Shown here: positions 1 through 8,653 of the stretch, piece after piece
Layout: every line of letters begins with the position of its first letter
Numbering within the stretch: the first letter of the stretch is position 1
Source of the DNA: an uncultured Maribacter sp.
GTDB taxonomy: Bacteria; Bacteroidota; Bacteroidia; Flavobacteriales; Flavobacteriaceae
Length of the DNA stretch: 64,000 nucleotides
Direction: 5' to 3'
NCBI GenBank assembly: GCA_947493885.1
Contig: CANLTE010000004.1
Location: 476,492 to 540,491 of the forward strand
The notes under the pieces: generated by a model
What the model saw: the letters and a program-made list of their open reading frames with translations, nothing else
What the model was told of the DNA's origin: nothing
The model's database searches: none
Translations under genes and position numbers: made by a program

Positions 1-374
<374 letters not shown>

Positions 375-617
375 TTACAGGGATTCCTTCGGAAAATCTT
401 TCTGAATTCTACGAATTAAAGGTTCTAATCCGTTTATTTTTATTTCAAACATTGATTTTAATAAGTCTCCTAATTTACCTGTAGGAAAACCCTTTTGTTG
501 AAACCAAACAAAATAAGGTTCTGGTAGATCAACCAAATAACGCCCTTTATATTTACCAAAAGGCATTTTATAATGAGCCATTTCCACTAATTTCTTTTTA
601 TCTGGTTGTATTTTCAT
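375..617 (-). CDS. DUF3820 family small protein
   Basis: An 80-residue cytoplasmic protein with no signal peptide or membrane segment. The core MPFGKYKGRYLVDLPEPYF, followed by VWFQQKGFP, matches DUF3820, a small domain of unknown role seen alone or attached to exonucleases. The same domain forms the C-terminus of the DnaQ-like exonuclease at 36867-37643 (FSFGKHKGKKVHDVLENEPGYFGWI), so a nucleic-acid link is plausible but inferred. It lies just upstream of pyrG on the same strand. The ATG at 615-617 is the only sensible start. Confidence 0.8.
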   Translation of the reverse strand: MKIQPDKKKLVEMAHYKMPFGKYKGRYLVDLPEPYFVWFQQKGFPTGKLGDLLKSMFEIKINGLEPLIRRIQKDFPKESL

Positions 618-712
618 TATTATAGTTAAAAAATATATCTTTAGTACCGCGCAAATTACAATATCTAATCAAACATAGTAAATCCAAACAAATCATTAAA
701 TCAAAGTAGGTT

Positions 713-1579
713 ATGAAAAGGAGAACTTTTATTGGCACTTCTGCTGCTGCAACTATTGGTATGGTTGCCTGTAAAGATGTTAATGCTCAAGATAAAAAAC
801 AAAATATGGAATTTAAGCTTAAAAATAACTTAAACCACAGTGTTTGCCATTGGTGTTTTGGAGATATTCCTTTAGAGGATTTTCTTAAAACATTAAACAC
901 TTTAGGTGTTAAAGCTATAGACTTAATGGGTCCAGAGGAATGGCCTTTATTGAAAAAATACGATATCCACTGCGCCATGTGTAATGGAGCCGAAATTAGC
1001 CTTACCGAAGGATGGAATGACCCGCAATACCACGATGTACTTATAAAAAATTACACGGAAATGATTCCTAAAGTTGCTGAGGCTGGTTATACAAATCTTA
1101 TTTGCTTTAGTGGTAACCGTAGAGGAATGGACGATACCGTTGGACTTGAAAACTGTGTAAAAGGGTTAAAACAAATTATGCCTTTGGCAGAGAAACATGG
1201 TGTGGTAATACAAATGGAACTTTTTAATCAAGTGAATCACCCAGATTATATGTGTGATACTTCTGCCTGGGGAATTGCTTTATGCGAGGCGCTTGGCTCG
1301 GAAAACTTTAAGTTGTTATACGATATTTACCATATGCAGATTCAAGAAGGAGATATTATTCGCTCCATTCAAAACAATCATAAATACTTTGGTCACTATC
1401 ACACCGCAGGTGTTCCTGGCAGACATGAGATTGATGAAGGTCAAGAATTGTACTACCCTGCCATAATGAAAGCTATTTTGGCAACAGGCTATAAAGGCTA
1501 TGTAGCTCAAGAATTTATACCCGAAAGAGAGGATAAAATTGATTCGCTCAAGCAAGGGTTTTTAATTTGTGACGTATAA
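713..1579 (+). CDS. Exported hydroxypyruvate isomerase-like TIM-barrel protein
   Basis: 288 residues of the xylose-isomerase-like TIM-barrel (AP-endonuclease 2) superfamily, closest by eye to hydroxypyruvate isomerases. The N-terminus MKRRTFIGTSAAATIGMVAC carries a twin-arginine (Tat) signal, so it is predicted to be exported folded; the Cys at 20 could also make it a lipoprotein. Conserved barrel segments are visible: MCNGAEISLTEGWND, VIQMELFNQVNH with a metal-ligand Glu near 169, YDIYHMQIQEGDI, and AQEFIP near 266. In the family these hold a divalent metal for aldose-ketose isomerisation. The exact substrate is unknown. It stands alone, followed by a hairpin at 1595-1630. Confidence 0.8.
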   Translation: MKRRTFIGTSAAATIGMVACKDVNAQDKKQNMEFKLKNNLNHSVCHWCFGDIPLEDFLKTLNTLGVKAIDLMGPEEWPLLKKYDIHCAMCNGAEISLTEGWNDPQYHDVLIKNYTEMIPKVAEAGYTNLICFSGNRRGMDDTVGLENCVKGLKQIMPLAEKHGVVIQMELFNQVNHPDYMCDTSAWGIALCEALGSENFKLLYDIYHMQIQEGDIIRSIQNNHKYFGHYHTAGVPGRHEIDEGQELYYPAIMKAILATGYKGYVAQEFIPEREDKIDSLKQGFLICDV

Positions 1580-1594
1580 CTTTATAGATGGTAC

Positions 1595-1630
1595 AGTTGC
1601 ATATAATCAACTAGGTGGCTATATGCAATT
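1595..1630 (+). terminator. Hairpin after the isomerase gene
   Basis: TTGCATATA at 1597-1605 pairs with TATATGCAA at 1620-1628 across a 14-nt loop, extended by a G-T and an A-T pair. It lies 16 nt after the stop codon, where a terminator is expected, but no T-run follows, so this is only a possible terminator. The rest of the gap to 1924 is AT-rich with no gene seen. Confidence 0.4.
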
Positions 1631-1924
1631 GTATTCATAAATTTCAAAAAAAGTAGATTCAACAGAAGATTTCAAAGATTCGTCATCAATATTAAATTTA
1701 GAACAAGGCTTTATTTTAAGATTTCTACCTCTTTTTCTAAAGTAAAACTAAGGTCATCAAGGTATCTTGTTCCAAATTAATCTCACTCGCAAATTCATAA
1801 TTTCAGTACTGCAGTACTTAGAGTATTATATCTTCATTTTTCCCATGATAAAGATTGGTATCTTTATTACTTTTAATCAATTAACTCGTCATAAATTAAT
1901 CTTTTTTAGAACAAGATTCGGTAA

Positions 1925-2662
1925 ATGAAAATTTGTATTGCGCAGACATCCCCAATAAAAGGGGATATCCAAAAAAATATTGAAAATCATAAAAGCCTAA
2001 TAGAACTTTCTATTAAAAATAAGGCCGATGTTATTGTTTTCCCAGAACTTTCTTTGACAGGATATGAACCCGAACTTGCAAAAGAATTAGCAACTACGAA
2101 GACTGATAAAAGGTTTGATGATTTTCAAAAAATTAGTAACTCAAATGAAATTCTAATTGCGGTTGGACTACCAATCAAAAATAACATTGGAATCTGTATA
2201 GGTATGGTGATTTTCCAACCTCATAGACCAAGAGAAACTTATTCAAAAAAACACCTGCACCCTGGTGAAGAAAAGTATTTTATTTCTGGAGAAAATCTTG
2301 CACCAATTAAGGTTAAAAACAACACCATTGGATTTGCCATCTGTTATGAGACTTCCGTTTCAGAGCATTCAGAAAACGCTTTCAAAAAAGGCTCTAACAT
2401 TTATATAGCCAGTGTTCTTAACTCCGTAAACGGAGTTGACAAAGATATTCATCGGATTTCTGATATCGCTAAAAAATTCAGAATGACTTCATTCATGGCT
2501 AATTTCGTTGGAAAATCTGGAGGGTATGATTGTGCCGGGAAAAGTTCCGTTTGGAACAACAAAGGAGAGCTCATTGCGCAATTGGATAATTCAAACGAAG
2601 GAATTGCCATTGTAGATACTAATACACAGAAGACAACAATAATTCAATTAGAAAAACCGTGA
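1925..2662 (+). CDS. Carbon-nitrogen hydrolase (nitrilase superfamily)
   Basis: 245-residue cytoplasmic amidase of the nitrilase/omega-amidase superfamily, which hydrolyses non-peptide C-N bonds. The Glu-Lys-Cys triad is visible: Glu41 in VIVFPELSLTGYEP, Lys about 110 in YSKKHLHPGEEKYF, and Cys about 140 in GFAICYETSVSE. Length is slightly below the usual 260-280. The C-terminal AGKSSVWNNKGELIAQLDNSNEGIAIVD is the standard end of the fold. The substrate cannot be told from sequence. It stands alone; the tetR operator begins about 60 nt downstream. The start ATG gives an intact first strand (MKICIAQTSP). Confidence 0.88.
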   Translation: MKICIAQTSPIKGDIQKNIENHKSLIELSIKNKADVIVFPELSLTGYEPELAKELATTKTDKRFDDFQKISNSNEILIAVGLPIKNNIGICIGMVIFQPHRPRETYSKKHLHPGEEKYFISGENLAPIKVKNNTIGFAICYETSVSEHSENAFKKGSNIYIASVLNSVNGVDKDIHRISDIAKKFRMTSFMANFVGKSGGYDCAGKSSVWNNKGELIAQLDNSNEGIAIVDTNTQKTTIIQLEKP

Positions 2663-2723
2663 AACCTATAAAGTACTAGAAAAGTAACTCTTCTGGTTGC
2701 AATAAAAAATCTCACGAATACTT

Positions 2724-2747
2724 TTTTTGGAGTATTCATTCCAAAAA
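2724..2747 (+). promoter_or_regulatory. TetR operator O1 overlapping the tetR promoter
   Basis: TTTTTGGA at 2724-2731 and TCCAAAAA at 2740-2747 form an 8-bp perfect inverted repeat. It sits immediately upstream of the -7 box TATATTTG (2751-2758), between the -33 and -7 regions. The right half, ATTCATTCCAAAAAA, recurs with one change in O2 at 3331-3352. Position and symmetry suggest autorepression by the adjacent TetR protein (inference). Confidence 0.6.
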
Positions 2748-2750
2748 ACA

Positions 2751-2758
2751 TATATTTG
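2751..2758 (+). promoter_or_regulatory. -7 promoter box of tetR gene
   Basis: TATATTTG fits TAnnTTTG. A TTTG at 2726-2729 lies 21 nt upstream and could be the -33 element, inside operator O1. The GTG start codon follows after only 4 nt, so the mRNA is predicted to be leaderless or nearly so. Confidence 0.6.
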
Positions 2759-2762
2759 CAGT

Positions 2763-3314
2763 GTGACTAAAAAACAAGCTATATTATCTTCAGCGCTTAA
2801 GATTCTTACTGAGAAGGGGGTTCATAACACGCCTATGTCTGCCATTGCAAAAGCTGCTGGAACAGGAATGGGAACCATTTACAACTACTTTCCTAACAAA
2901 GAATTGTTAATCAATGAAATTTACATAAATATAAAGGAAGAAGAAAAATCAATTCTAAAAGACTTTGATATAAAAAAACCCATTAAAACACAATTTGAGG
3001 GTTATTTTGCATTAATTATCGACTTTTTCATCAATAATCCTGACTATTTTAAATTTATGGAGCAATTACAGGCTTCTCCTATAATTACTAAAGAAAGTAA
3101 AAATATTGGTGAAAAAGCTGTTTTGCCAGTTTATGAGTTATTGGCTAGAGGAAAACAAGAACGCATTATTAAAAGTATTGATATTAATGAAATATTAATG
3201 TTTGTAGGCGGAGCCATTTTATCGTACTTACGATGGTACTTTAATCAATCAGAAAAAAAACAAGCTTCTCTTAAAAATCAAATTCAAATGGTTTGGGATG
3301 CAATCAAAGAATAA
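2763..3314 (+). CDS. TetR/AcrR family transcriptional regulator
   Basis: A 183-residue TetR repressor. The N-terminal helix-turn-helix is clear: TKKQAILSSALKILTEKGVHNTPMSAIAKAAGTGMGTIYNYFPNKELLINEIY (residues 2-54, shown here only to mark the domain's extent by its ends). The all-helical ligand domain follows. The reading frame is open upstream to a TTG at 2727, but that codon precedes the promoter box at 2751-2758; the GTG at 2763 gives the normal TetR N-terminus and is preferred. The SDR and DoxX-like genes follow on the same strand. Matching operators before it and before the SDR gene suggest it controls itself and them. The ligand is unknown. Confidence 0.9.
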   Translation: MTKKQAILSSALKILTEKGVHNTPMSAIAKAAGTGMGTIYNYFPNKELLINEIYINIKEEEKSILKDFDIKKPIKTQFEGYFALIIDFFINNPDYFKFMEQLQASPIITKESKNIGEKAVLPVYELLARGKQERIIKSIDINEILMFVGGAILSYLRWYFNQSEKKQASLKNQIQMVWDAIKE

Positions 3315-3330
3315 AAAAAACAACTACTAA

Positions 3331-3352
3331 TTGGAATGAACATTCACTCCAA
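3331..3352 (+). promoter_or_regulatory. TetR operator O2 before the SDR gene
   Basis: TTGGAATGAA at 3331-3340 and TTCACTCCAA at 3343-3352 are a 10-bp inverted repeat with one mismatch and a 2-nt centre. It shares ATTCAyTCCAAAAAA with operator O1, but its outer arms span 22 bp rather than 18. It lies between the tetR stop (3314) and the SDR start (3365), so it probably controls an internal promoter; I see no good -7 box there. Confidence 0.6.
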
Positions 3353-3364
3353 AAAATAATTACA

Positions 3365-4225
3365 ATGAAAAAAAACGTATTAATTACTGGAACTTCAACA
3401 GGCGTAGGATTTGAAAGCGCCATTCTATTTGCCAAAAACAATTACAAGGTTTACGCTACAATGCGAAATTTAGATAAGGCCAACAATCTGAAAGCAAAAA
3501 TTGAAGAAGAAAACCTAGATATTGAAATTCTTCAACTAGATGTAACCAATAGTACTTCTATAAAATCTGCCGTAAATACCATAATAGCAAAAGATAACAG
3601 CATAGATGTTTTAGTCAACAATGCTGGAGCGGGTTTCGCTAAAACAACGGAACATGCAACAGAAGAAGAAATTAAATGGGTTACTGACGTTAATTATCAC
3701 GGCGTTGTACTTTGTACCCAAGCTGTAATACCCTTTATGAGAAAACAAAAGTCTGGTCAAATCATTAGCATTACCTCGGTTGGTGGTTTAGTTGGTCAGC
3801 CCTTTAACGAATTGTATTGTGGAGCAAAATTTGCCGTAGAAGGATATATGGAAGGTCTTGCAACCTATGTAAGTGATGCTTTTAATATTAACATTACTTG
3901 TGTTGAACCTGGAGGAATAGCTACAGAATTTATGACTTCTGCCATTGAAAAAACTGCCGTTGAAGGTCAATTTGCAACTGGCGAATACTTGCCTATCTTT
4001 GAAAGGTACATGGCAGGAAATCAAAAAAGAGCTAATGAGAGTACAGAACAAATTTATCAAACAGGTCTTGAGGTTGCTGAAGTAATTTTAAAGGTAACAC
4101 AGACAGAAAAAGCTCCCTTACGCATTCGTACTTCAAAATGGGCTGAGAATTTTTGTACATTAAAAACACAAGCAGACCCTGATGGTACAAAAATAGTTAA
4201 TCAGATTAAGGAAAGTTTTTTATAA
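3365..4225 (+). CDS. Short-chain dehydrogenase/reductase (classical SDR)
   Basis: 286-residue NAD(P)-dependent oxidoreductase. Visible motifs are the cofactor glycine motif TGTSTGVG near the N-terminus, NNAGAG, the catalytic Ser in SITSVGG, the YCGAK form of the YxxxK pair, and the PGG turn (VEPGGIATEF). These define a complete Rossmann-fold SDR. The frame is open upstream to 3293, overlapping tetR, but the ATG at 3365 puts the glycine motif at the usual distance from the start and lies after operator O2. The operon continues with a DoxX-like membrane protein 10 nt on. The substrate is unknown. Confidence 0.92.
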   Translation: MKKNVLITGTSTGVGFESAILFAKNNYKVYATMRNLDKANNLKAKIEEENLDIEILQLDVTNSTSIKSAVNTIIAKDNSIDVLVNNAGAGFAKTTEHATEEEIKWVTDVNYHGVVLCTQAVIPFMRKQKSGQIISITSVGGLVGQPFNELYCGAKFAVEGYMEGLATYVSDAFNINITCVEPGGIATEFMTSAIEKTAVEGQFATGEYLPIFERYMAGNQKRANESTEQIYQTGLEVAEVILKVTQTEKAPLRIRTSKWAENFCTLKTQADPDGTKIVNQIKESFL

Positions 4226-4235
4226 CTAAAAAAAT

Positions 4236-4589
4236 ATGAAAACAATATATTGGTCATCCACGATTATAATTTCTTCTTTTTTATTGTTAAGTTCTTACAC
4301 TTATATATTCAGTAAAAACACTATTGAAGGTGTAAAGGCATTAGGATTTCCAGACTTTTTTAGAGTGGAATTGGCTGTTTTAAAACTTATAGCTGCGGTT
4401 ATACTAATACTGCCTTTTGCTCCTTTACAAGTAAAGGAATGGACTTACGCTGGTGTTGGGCTGTTTTTAATTACTGCATTAGTAGCTCATATAAAACATA
4501 AAGACTCCATATTTATATTGTTTTTACTTGTAATACTTATGGCGGTTTTAGTTGTATCTAACATTTACATGAACAAACTCATGAAATAA
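4236..4589 (+). CDS. DoxX-like family membrane protein
   Basis: 117 residues with four hydrophobic helices (about 5-24, 46-66, 70-86 and 91-112). The pattern IEGVKALGFPDFFRVELAVLKLIAAVIL is typical of DoxX-like family proteins; their function is poorly defined. It is the last gene of the tetR-SDR operon, 10 nt after the SDR stop, and is followed by a strong terminator. An inner-membrane redox-linked partner of the SDR is a guess from context. Confidence 0.8.
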   Translation: MKTIYWSSTIIISSFLLLSSYTYIFSKNTIEGVKALGFPDFFRVELAVLKLIAAVILILPFAPLQVKEWTYAGVGLFLITALVAHIKHKDSIFILFLLVILMAVLVVSNIYMNKLMK

Positions 4590-4613
4590 ACACTATACCA
4601 GTATTTAACCATT

Positions 4614-4647
4614 AAAAAAGCCTTGATTTAAAAATCAAGGCTTTTTT
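4614..4647 (+). terminator. Bidirectional terminator
   Basis: AAAAAAGCCTTGATTT and AAATCAAGGCTTTTTT form a 16-bp perfect inverted repeat between the convergent DoxX-like gene and the unknown gene at 4666-5424. With A-runs and T-runs on both sides it can end transcription from both directions. Confidence 0.88.
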
Positions 4648-4665
4648 AATCTCGTGATTCAACAA

Positions 4666-5424
4666 TTAAATTTCAACTAGCTTGCGTGCTTTTTGCGGAA
4701 TTTCATTTCTGTCTTGTACAACTTCTTCATCGTAATCTTTAATACCATCAAAAACACTCTCCTGAATGTCAGCAAACAAATCCTGTATTGCGCTAATTTC
4801 AGAGGACGCTAATACAATTATAACCCCACCAACTATTTTCAAGTATCTCACCAATTTTAGATTACTTGCGCAAAGTTGATTCACCATTTTTTCGTAATCC
4901 ACTTCCTCTTTTTTTGGTTTAATTGCAACTCCAACTTCTTCCAAAAGCTCTAATAGCAATTGGTTCTGTTTTTCGGTACTCTTAATTTTACCTACTAAGT
5001 GTCTTACCTTTTTTGGTATTTCATGTTCTGCACTACAATCTATACCATAAACTGCATCCAAAGCTTTAATAGAAGCTTTCTTGTGGTAATGTTTTTCGAG
5101 AATAATTTCCTCATAATCCTCAATGTGATCTTCAAATGAAAAAAGGCTGCTATTAGCGTAAAACCTTGTCATTTGATTTAGGGTCGGAATTGCTGGCGCA
5201 TGAATGTCGCACATATCCTCTAAAGTGGGGCTTTCCTTTTCGAAAAAATCTCGTAATCTAAAAAGCCTTCTAATGGTTTTTTCGGATATGCTTACACTAT
5301 CGTGCGCGGCAATGGTTTTAATAAACTCCCTTCTTGTAGAAATACGCAACTCATTTTCTACTTCCTGTATTTGATCCATCAAAAACAGAAATCCAGGCAC
5401 TTGTTCTCTTGTTAGTACTGACAT
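4666..5424 (-). CDS. Unrecognised 252-residue protein with an internal EIPxKxRxLV repeat
   Basis: No family recognised. The protein is acidic and mostly helical, with no signal peptide. One hydrophobic segment near residues 196-212 (LKIVGGVIIVLASS) could be a membrane helix. The pattern EIPKKVRHLV near 137-146 recurs as EIPQKARKLV at the extreme C-terminus, suggesting a duplicated short module. The N-terminal half has charged, HTH-like segments (STRREFIKT, SEKTIRRLFRLRDFF), but no defined domain. It stands alone on the minus strand and ends at the shared terminator. The ATG start is supported by ordinary codon use throughout. Confidence 0.7.
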   Translation of the reverse strand: MSVLTREQVPGFLFLMDQIQEVENELRISTRREFIKTIAAHDSVSISEKTIRRLFRLRDFFEKESPTLEDMCDIHAPAIPTLNQMTRFYANSSLFSFEDHIEDYEEIILEKHYHKKASIKALDAVYGIDCSAEHEIPKKVRHLVGKIKSTEKQNQLLLELLEEVGVAIKPKKEEVDYEKMVNQLCASNLKLVRYLKIVGGVIIVLASSEISAIQDLFADIQESVFDGIKDYDEEVVQDRNEIPQKARKLVEI

Positions 5425-5598
5425 ATCCTTTGGTTTAATTAAATGTTAAATAAAATTACAAAATATCAATCGCAAAAAAGCCATGTCCAACGTCATGTCT
5501 TCAATTTTTAACAGTCGTAACTGCTTGACAGACATGTCGCATGTATAGCTCAACCACTTTATTCATTTGTGTCATGATAACATTTAAAAACATGTATT

Positions 5599-5769
5599 AT
5601 GAGAACAAAAGTAAAGTTAGGATTAGCAAGTTTATTAGTCTTGGGACTAGTTTCTTGCGAAAAAGAAAACGACAATGTTTACGAAAAACCTTCAGAAAAC
5701 AAAGTTGAAATTAAGAAAAAACTAAACAGTTCTGACCCTATTAGACTACCCGCAGGAGGTGTTGAGTGA
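5599..5769 (+). CDS. Small lipoprotein, 56 residues
   Basis: A short gene starting at the ATG at 5599 and ending in TGA at 5767-5769. The product has a Lys/Arg N-terminus, a hydrophobic stretch (LGLASLLVLGLVSC) and a lipobox Cys at 20, then a charged 36-residue tail ending SDPIRLPAGGVE. A strong terminator follows 5 nt after the stop, supporting a real monocistronic gene. It faces the LytTR regulator and sensor kinase pair convergently. Function is unknown; a secreted signal or surface peptide is only a guess. Confidence 0.75.
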   Translation: MRTKVKLGLASLLVLGLVSCEKENDNVYEKPSENKVEIKKKLNSSDPIRLPAGGVE

Positions 5770-5773
5770 ATTT

Positions 5774-5820
5774 AAAAAGTACAGGTACGAAATCAAGATT
5801 TCATACCTGTACTTTTTTTT
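5774..5820 (+). terminator. Terminator after small lipoprotein
   Basis: AAAAGTACAGGTA pairs with TACCTGTACTTTT, with an inner GAAATC/GATTTC stem, and eight T follow. It lies between the lipoprotein gene and the convergent LytTR gene and can serve both. Confidence 0.88.
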
Positions 5821-5857
5821 CAAACATGCTTTCAGTTACCCCACACAACGTCCAAAG

Positions 5858-6610
5858 CTATAAATTGGATAATCGTTTAAGAAATTCATCTTTTCGTCTC
5901 ACTGCTATTTCTACATGTGAACCATCCTCCATTAAGGCATAACCTCCTTTTCCCTTTAAATACTTCTCAACCATTAACAAGTTTACCAAATGCGAATGGT
6001 GGGTTCTAAAAAAGTTTTGTGGTTCTAGAAGTTCATCAAAGTACTTTAAAGTTTTGGCAACAGTAATTTTTTTATTTCCCGTTAAAAATACATGCGTATA
6101 ACTGGTATCAGACTGACATCTAATTATGTTTGAAACACCTACTAAGGTTAACCCTTCTACTGTTGGTAATGCAATTTTTTTTTGTCCCCCACCTCTTTGC
6201 TCTTCTAAATTATGGAACAGTACTTCCATTTTTTTTGAAAGTTCTTGTAAAGACGTTTTCTGTTTTAGTTTTTCAACGGACTTATCAAAGGATTCCTCAT
6301 CTACTGGTTTTAGTAGATAGTCTAAGGCTGAAAATCTAAAAGCCTCCATGGCGTAATCATCATAGGCTGTGGTAAAAATGATTTCAAAATTAATGGTATC
6401 TAATTGTTTTAATAAATCAAAACCAGTTTCTTCATATATCTGTACATCTAAAAAAACCACATCTGGCTGTTCTTTTAAAATGCTCTCCTTTGCCTCAACT
6501 ACCGTTTTTACTGCATTTGTCAGTACAACACTTTTATCATGCCTTTTAAGTAATTTTGAAATTCTATCTATACAATGCTGTTCATCATCAACAATAATTG
6601 CTTTTATCAT
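5858..6610 (-). CDS. LytTR-family response regulator
   Basis: 250 residues: a CheY-like receiver (1-120) with acidic pair DD at 8-9, phosphoacceptor Asp55 in PDVVFLDVQ, and Lys in LLKPVDE, then a LytTR DNA-binding domain (about 145-248; TYTHVFLTGNKKITVAKTLK, FFRTHHSHLVNL). It acts as the transcriptional output of the sensor kinase encoded 4 nt upstream. In Bacteroidota such pairs often govern surface or envelope functions; the targets here are not known. It ends facing a small lipoprotein gene. Confidence 0.95.
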   Translation of the reverse strand: MIKAIIVDDEQHCIDRISKLLKRHDKSVVLTNAVKTVVEAKESILKEQPDVVFLDVQIYEETGFDLLKQLDTINFEIIFTTAYDDYAMEAFRFSALDYLLKPVDEESFDKSVEKLKQKTSLQELSKKMEVLFHNLEEQRGGGQKKIALPTVEGLTLVGVSNIIRCQSDTSYTHVFLTGNKKITVAKTLKYFDELLEPQNFFRTHHSHLVNLLMVEKYLKGKGGYALMEDGSHVEIAVRRKDEFLKRLSNL

Positions 6611-6614
6611 AGCA

Positions 6615-8426
6615 TTAAAATTTTAACTCTAACGGTAATTTAACCTCCACTTTTAAACCTTCTTCTTTATCTATCATGGTCACGCTACTTTTAGCGTTCT
6701 TTAATTGATTAATGATAGACAGTCTATTTTTTGTGATTTGCACCCCCATAGATTTATGATTTAATTGTCCTTCTGAACGAACGTTTCTTCCTACACCATT
6801 ATCATCAACACCACATAAAATCGTATCATCAGTTTTATTAAAACTAATTTTAATATTTCCTCCTTCAGCTTTTTTAGCGATTCCATGCCAAATACTATTC
6901 TCAATAAAAGGTTGTAAAATAAGTGGTGGAACCAGAGTGTTTTCCACATCAATAGTATTATCTACATAAAAGGTATGTGTAATTTTTCCTTTTAATCGTA
7001 ACGATTCTATTTCAATATACAGACGTGTTAATTCTATGTCTTCTTCAAGACTAATCCATTTTTTTTCTGAGTTTTCAAGTATAGCACGAGTCAATTTCGA
7101 AAATTTAACCAAATAACCACTAGCGGTTTCCAAATCATTATTATCCATATAGTCCCCGATAGAACTCATAGCATTAAATATAAAATGAGGATTCATTTGA
7201 GAACGAAGCGCTTTTAACTCAGTTTCGGCGACCTTAGTTTTAAAATCGGCCATATTTTTTTGTTCAATGGCGTCTCTTTTTCGCTTATACAAAATATATC
7301 CAATTACAGCTCCAATCAATATTCCCAAACCACACAGCAGTGTAATATTTTTGATTAATTTTTCCTTTTCGATTTCGGCCTTTGCTTTTATTTCTTGATT
7401 CTCTAATTCAAAAGTCATTTCCTTACGTGCAAGCTCTATTTTTTTATCTTCACCTTGAACACTATCTCTTAACTGTATATGGTTTTTATAAGCAAATAAC
7501 GCTTTTTCATGTGCTTCTGAGTGCTTATATACCGTACTTAAGTGTTTCCATGAGGTTGACTGCCATTCTAATGTATTAATGTCTTTGGCTAGTTGCAACG
7601 CTTTTTCTCCCTGTTCTCTGGCTAAATCATATTTTTCAAAAATTATGTTTAACTCGCACAAACTATTCAATACCGGAGCTTGTACATATTTATTATCAAT
7701 TTTTTTTGCCCGCTCTTCCGCTTCTTCAAAATGTTTTAAAGCCTCAGCATATTGTTTTTTAAATTTGTACGTATTGCCAATATTATTTTCAATTGCAGCA
7801 ATGGCAAACTCATTAACCTCTTCTTTTGCATATACTAATGCCTTATTCAAAAAAGTAAGTGCTTCGCTTGGTCTTTTAAGATCTAAATAAACCTGACCAA
7901 TATTAGACAAGCCATTAACCATATTATTTTTATCATTTTTTTTTGTGGCAATGGCTAAATAAGATTCGTAATGTTGTAATGCCTTTTCATATTGTTCTAT
8001 ATCTGCATACACATTTCCTAAATTATTGTAAATACTGGCAACAAGTAATTTATCAGATAACTCTTGATCTCTGTCAATTTTTAAAGCATTCTGCCACGCT
8101 TCCATTGCTTTTAAGTAATTTCTTTCAGCATAATAATTAACCCCTTTTTGGCGTAGGGCAGCAACCTTTCCCTTATTCCAATTAATAGTATTAGCAATGT
8201 TAAACGCTTCTTCTACATATTCAAAAGCGCCATCAGGGTTAGTATATATCACATTCCAAGCTGTATTAATCAACAATTTTACCCGAATACTATCCGCTTG
8301 CTTATGATTTTCAAGTTCAGATAAGAGCGAATCTATTTTTTGTTGCTGTCCGCTGCTTAAAAGAAGAAAAAAGAGGAAAAAAATGGTAAAAAACCTGGTT
8401 TTTTTTGAATAAACAGACAATGACAT
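6615..8426 (-). CDS. TPR-containing LytS-type sensor histidine kinase
   Basis: 603 residues. A signal peptide (FFTIFFLFFLLLSSG) is followed by several tetratricopeptide repeats in the periplasm (about 60-310), one membrane helix (about 365-385), then the His_kinase domain with the phosphorylated His near 418 in LRSQMNPHFIFNAMSSI, and a HATPase with N-box NSIWHGIAKK. The frame opens at a TTG at 8447, but the ATG at 8426 gives a normal signal peptide. It pairs with the LytTR regulator 4 nt downstream. The TPR sensor probably detects a peptide or protein partner (inference). Confidence 0.93.
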   Translation of the reverse strand: MSLSVYSKKTRFFTIFFLFFLLLSSGQQQKIDSLLSELENHKQADSIRVKLLINTAWNVIYTNPDGAFEYVEEAFNIANTINWNKGKVAALRQKGVNYYAERNYLKAMEAWQNALKIDRDQELSDKLLVASIYNNLGNVYADIEQYEKALQHYESYLAIATKKNDKNNMVNGLSNIGQVYLDLKRPSEALTFLNKALVYAKEEVNEFAIAAIENNIGNTYKFKKQYAEALKHFEEAEERAKKIDNKYVQAPVLNSLCELNIIFEKYDLAREQGEKALQLAKDINTLEWQSTSWKHLSTVYKHSEAHEKALFAYKNHIQLRDSVQGEDKKIELARKEMTFELENQEIKAKAEIEKEKLIKNITLLCGLGILIGAVIGYILYKRKRDAIEQKNMADFKTKVAETELKALRSQMNPHFIFNAMSSIGDYMDNNDLETASGYLVKFSKLTRAILENSEKKWISLEEDIELTRLYIEIESLRLKGKITHTFYVDNTIDVENTLVPPLILQPFIENSIWHGIAKKAEGGNIKISFNKTDDTILCGVDDNGVGRNVRSEGQLNHKSMGVQITKNRLSIINQLKNAKSSVTMIDKEEGLKVEVKLPLELKF

Positions 8427-8653
8427 ATCGTGGTGTTGGTTTATCAAATGTAATGGTTTTTAACAACTGAACTAGGTTACAATGGTATTCTCAATTATAA
8501 ATTCAATTTTTTAGCATATATCACACAAAACAATCAAAACAGTTATGCTCAAAACATCCACACCTAATCGTGAAAAGGTCACATGTATTAGTTAGCCATA
8601 GTTTTATGAATTAAACCCTCATATTTTACGGTTTATTTACAAAAACCACCAAT

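Noticed and set aside
1580..1924. Truncated gene in the 345-nt gap
   Set aside because: All six frames break quickly and nothing protein-like was recognised; only the hairpin at 1595-1630 stands out.
2727..2762. TTG-initiated N-terminal extension of the TetR protein
   Set aside because: The codons lie upstream of the -7 box TATATTTG and inside the operator; the GTG at 2763 gives the normal TetR N-terminus.
3293..3364. N-terminal extension of the SDR from inside tetR
   Set aside because: It crosses operator O2 and moves the glycine motif away from the N-terminus; the ATG at 3365 is standard.
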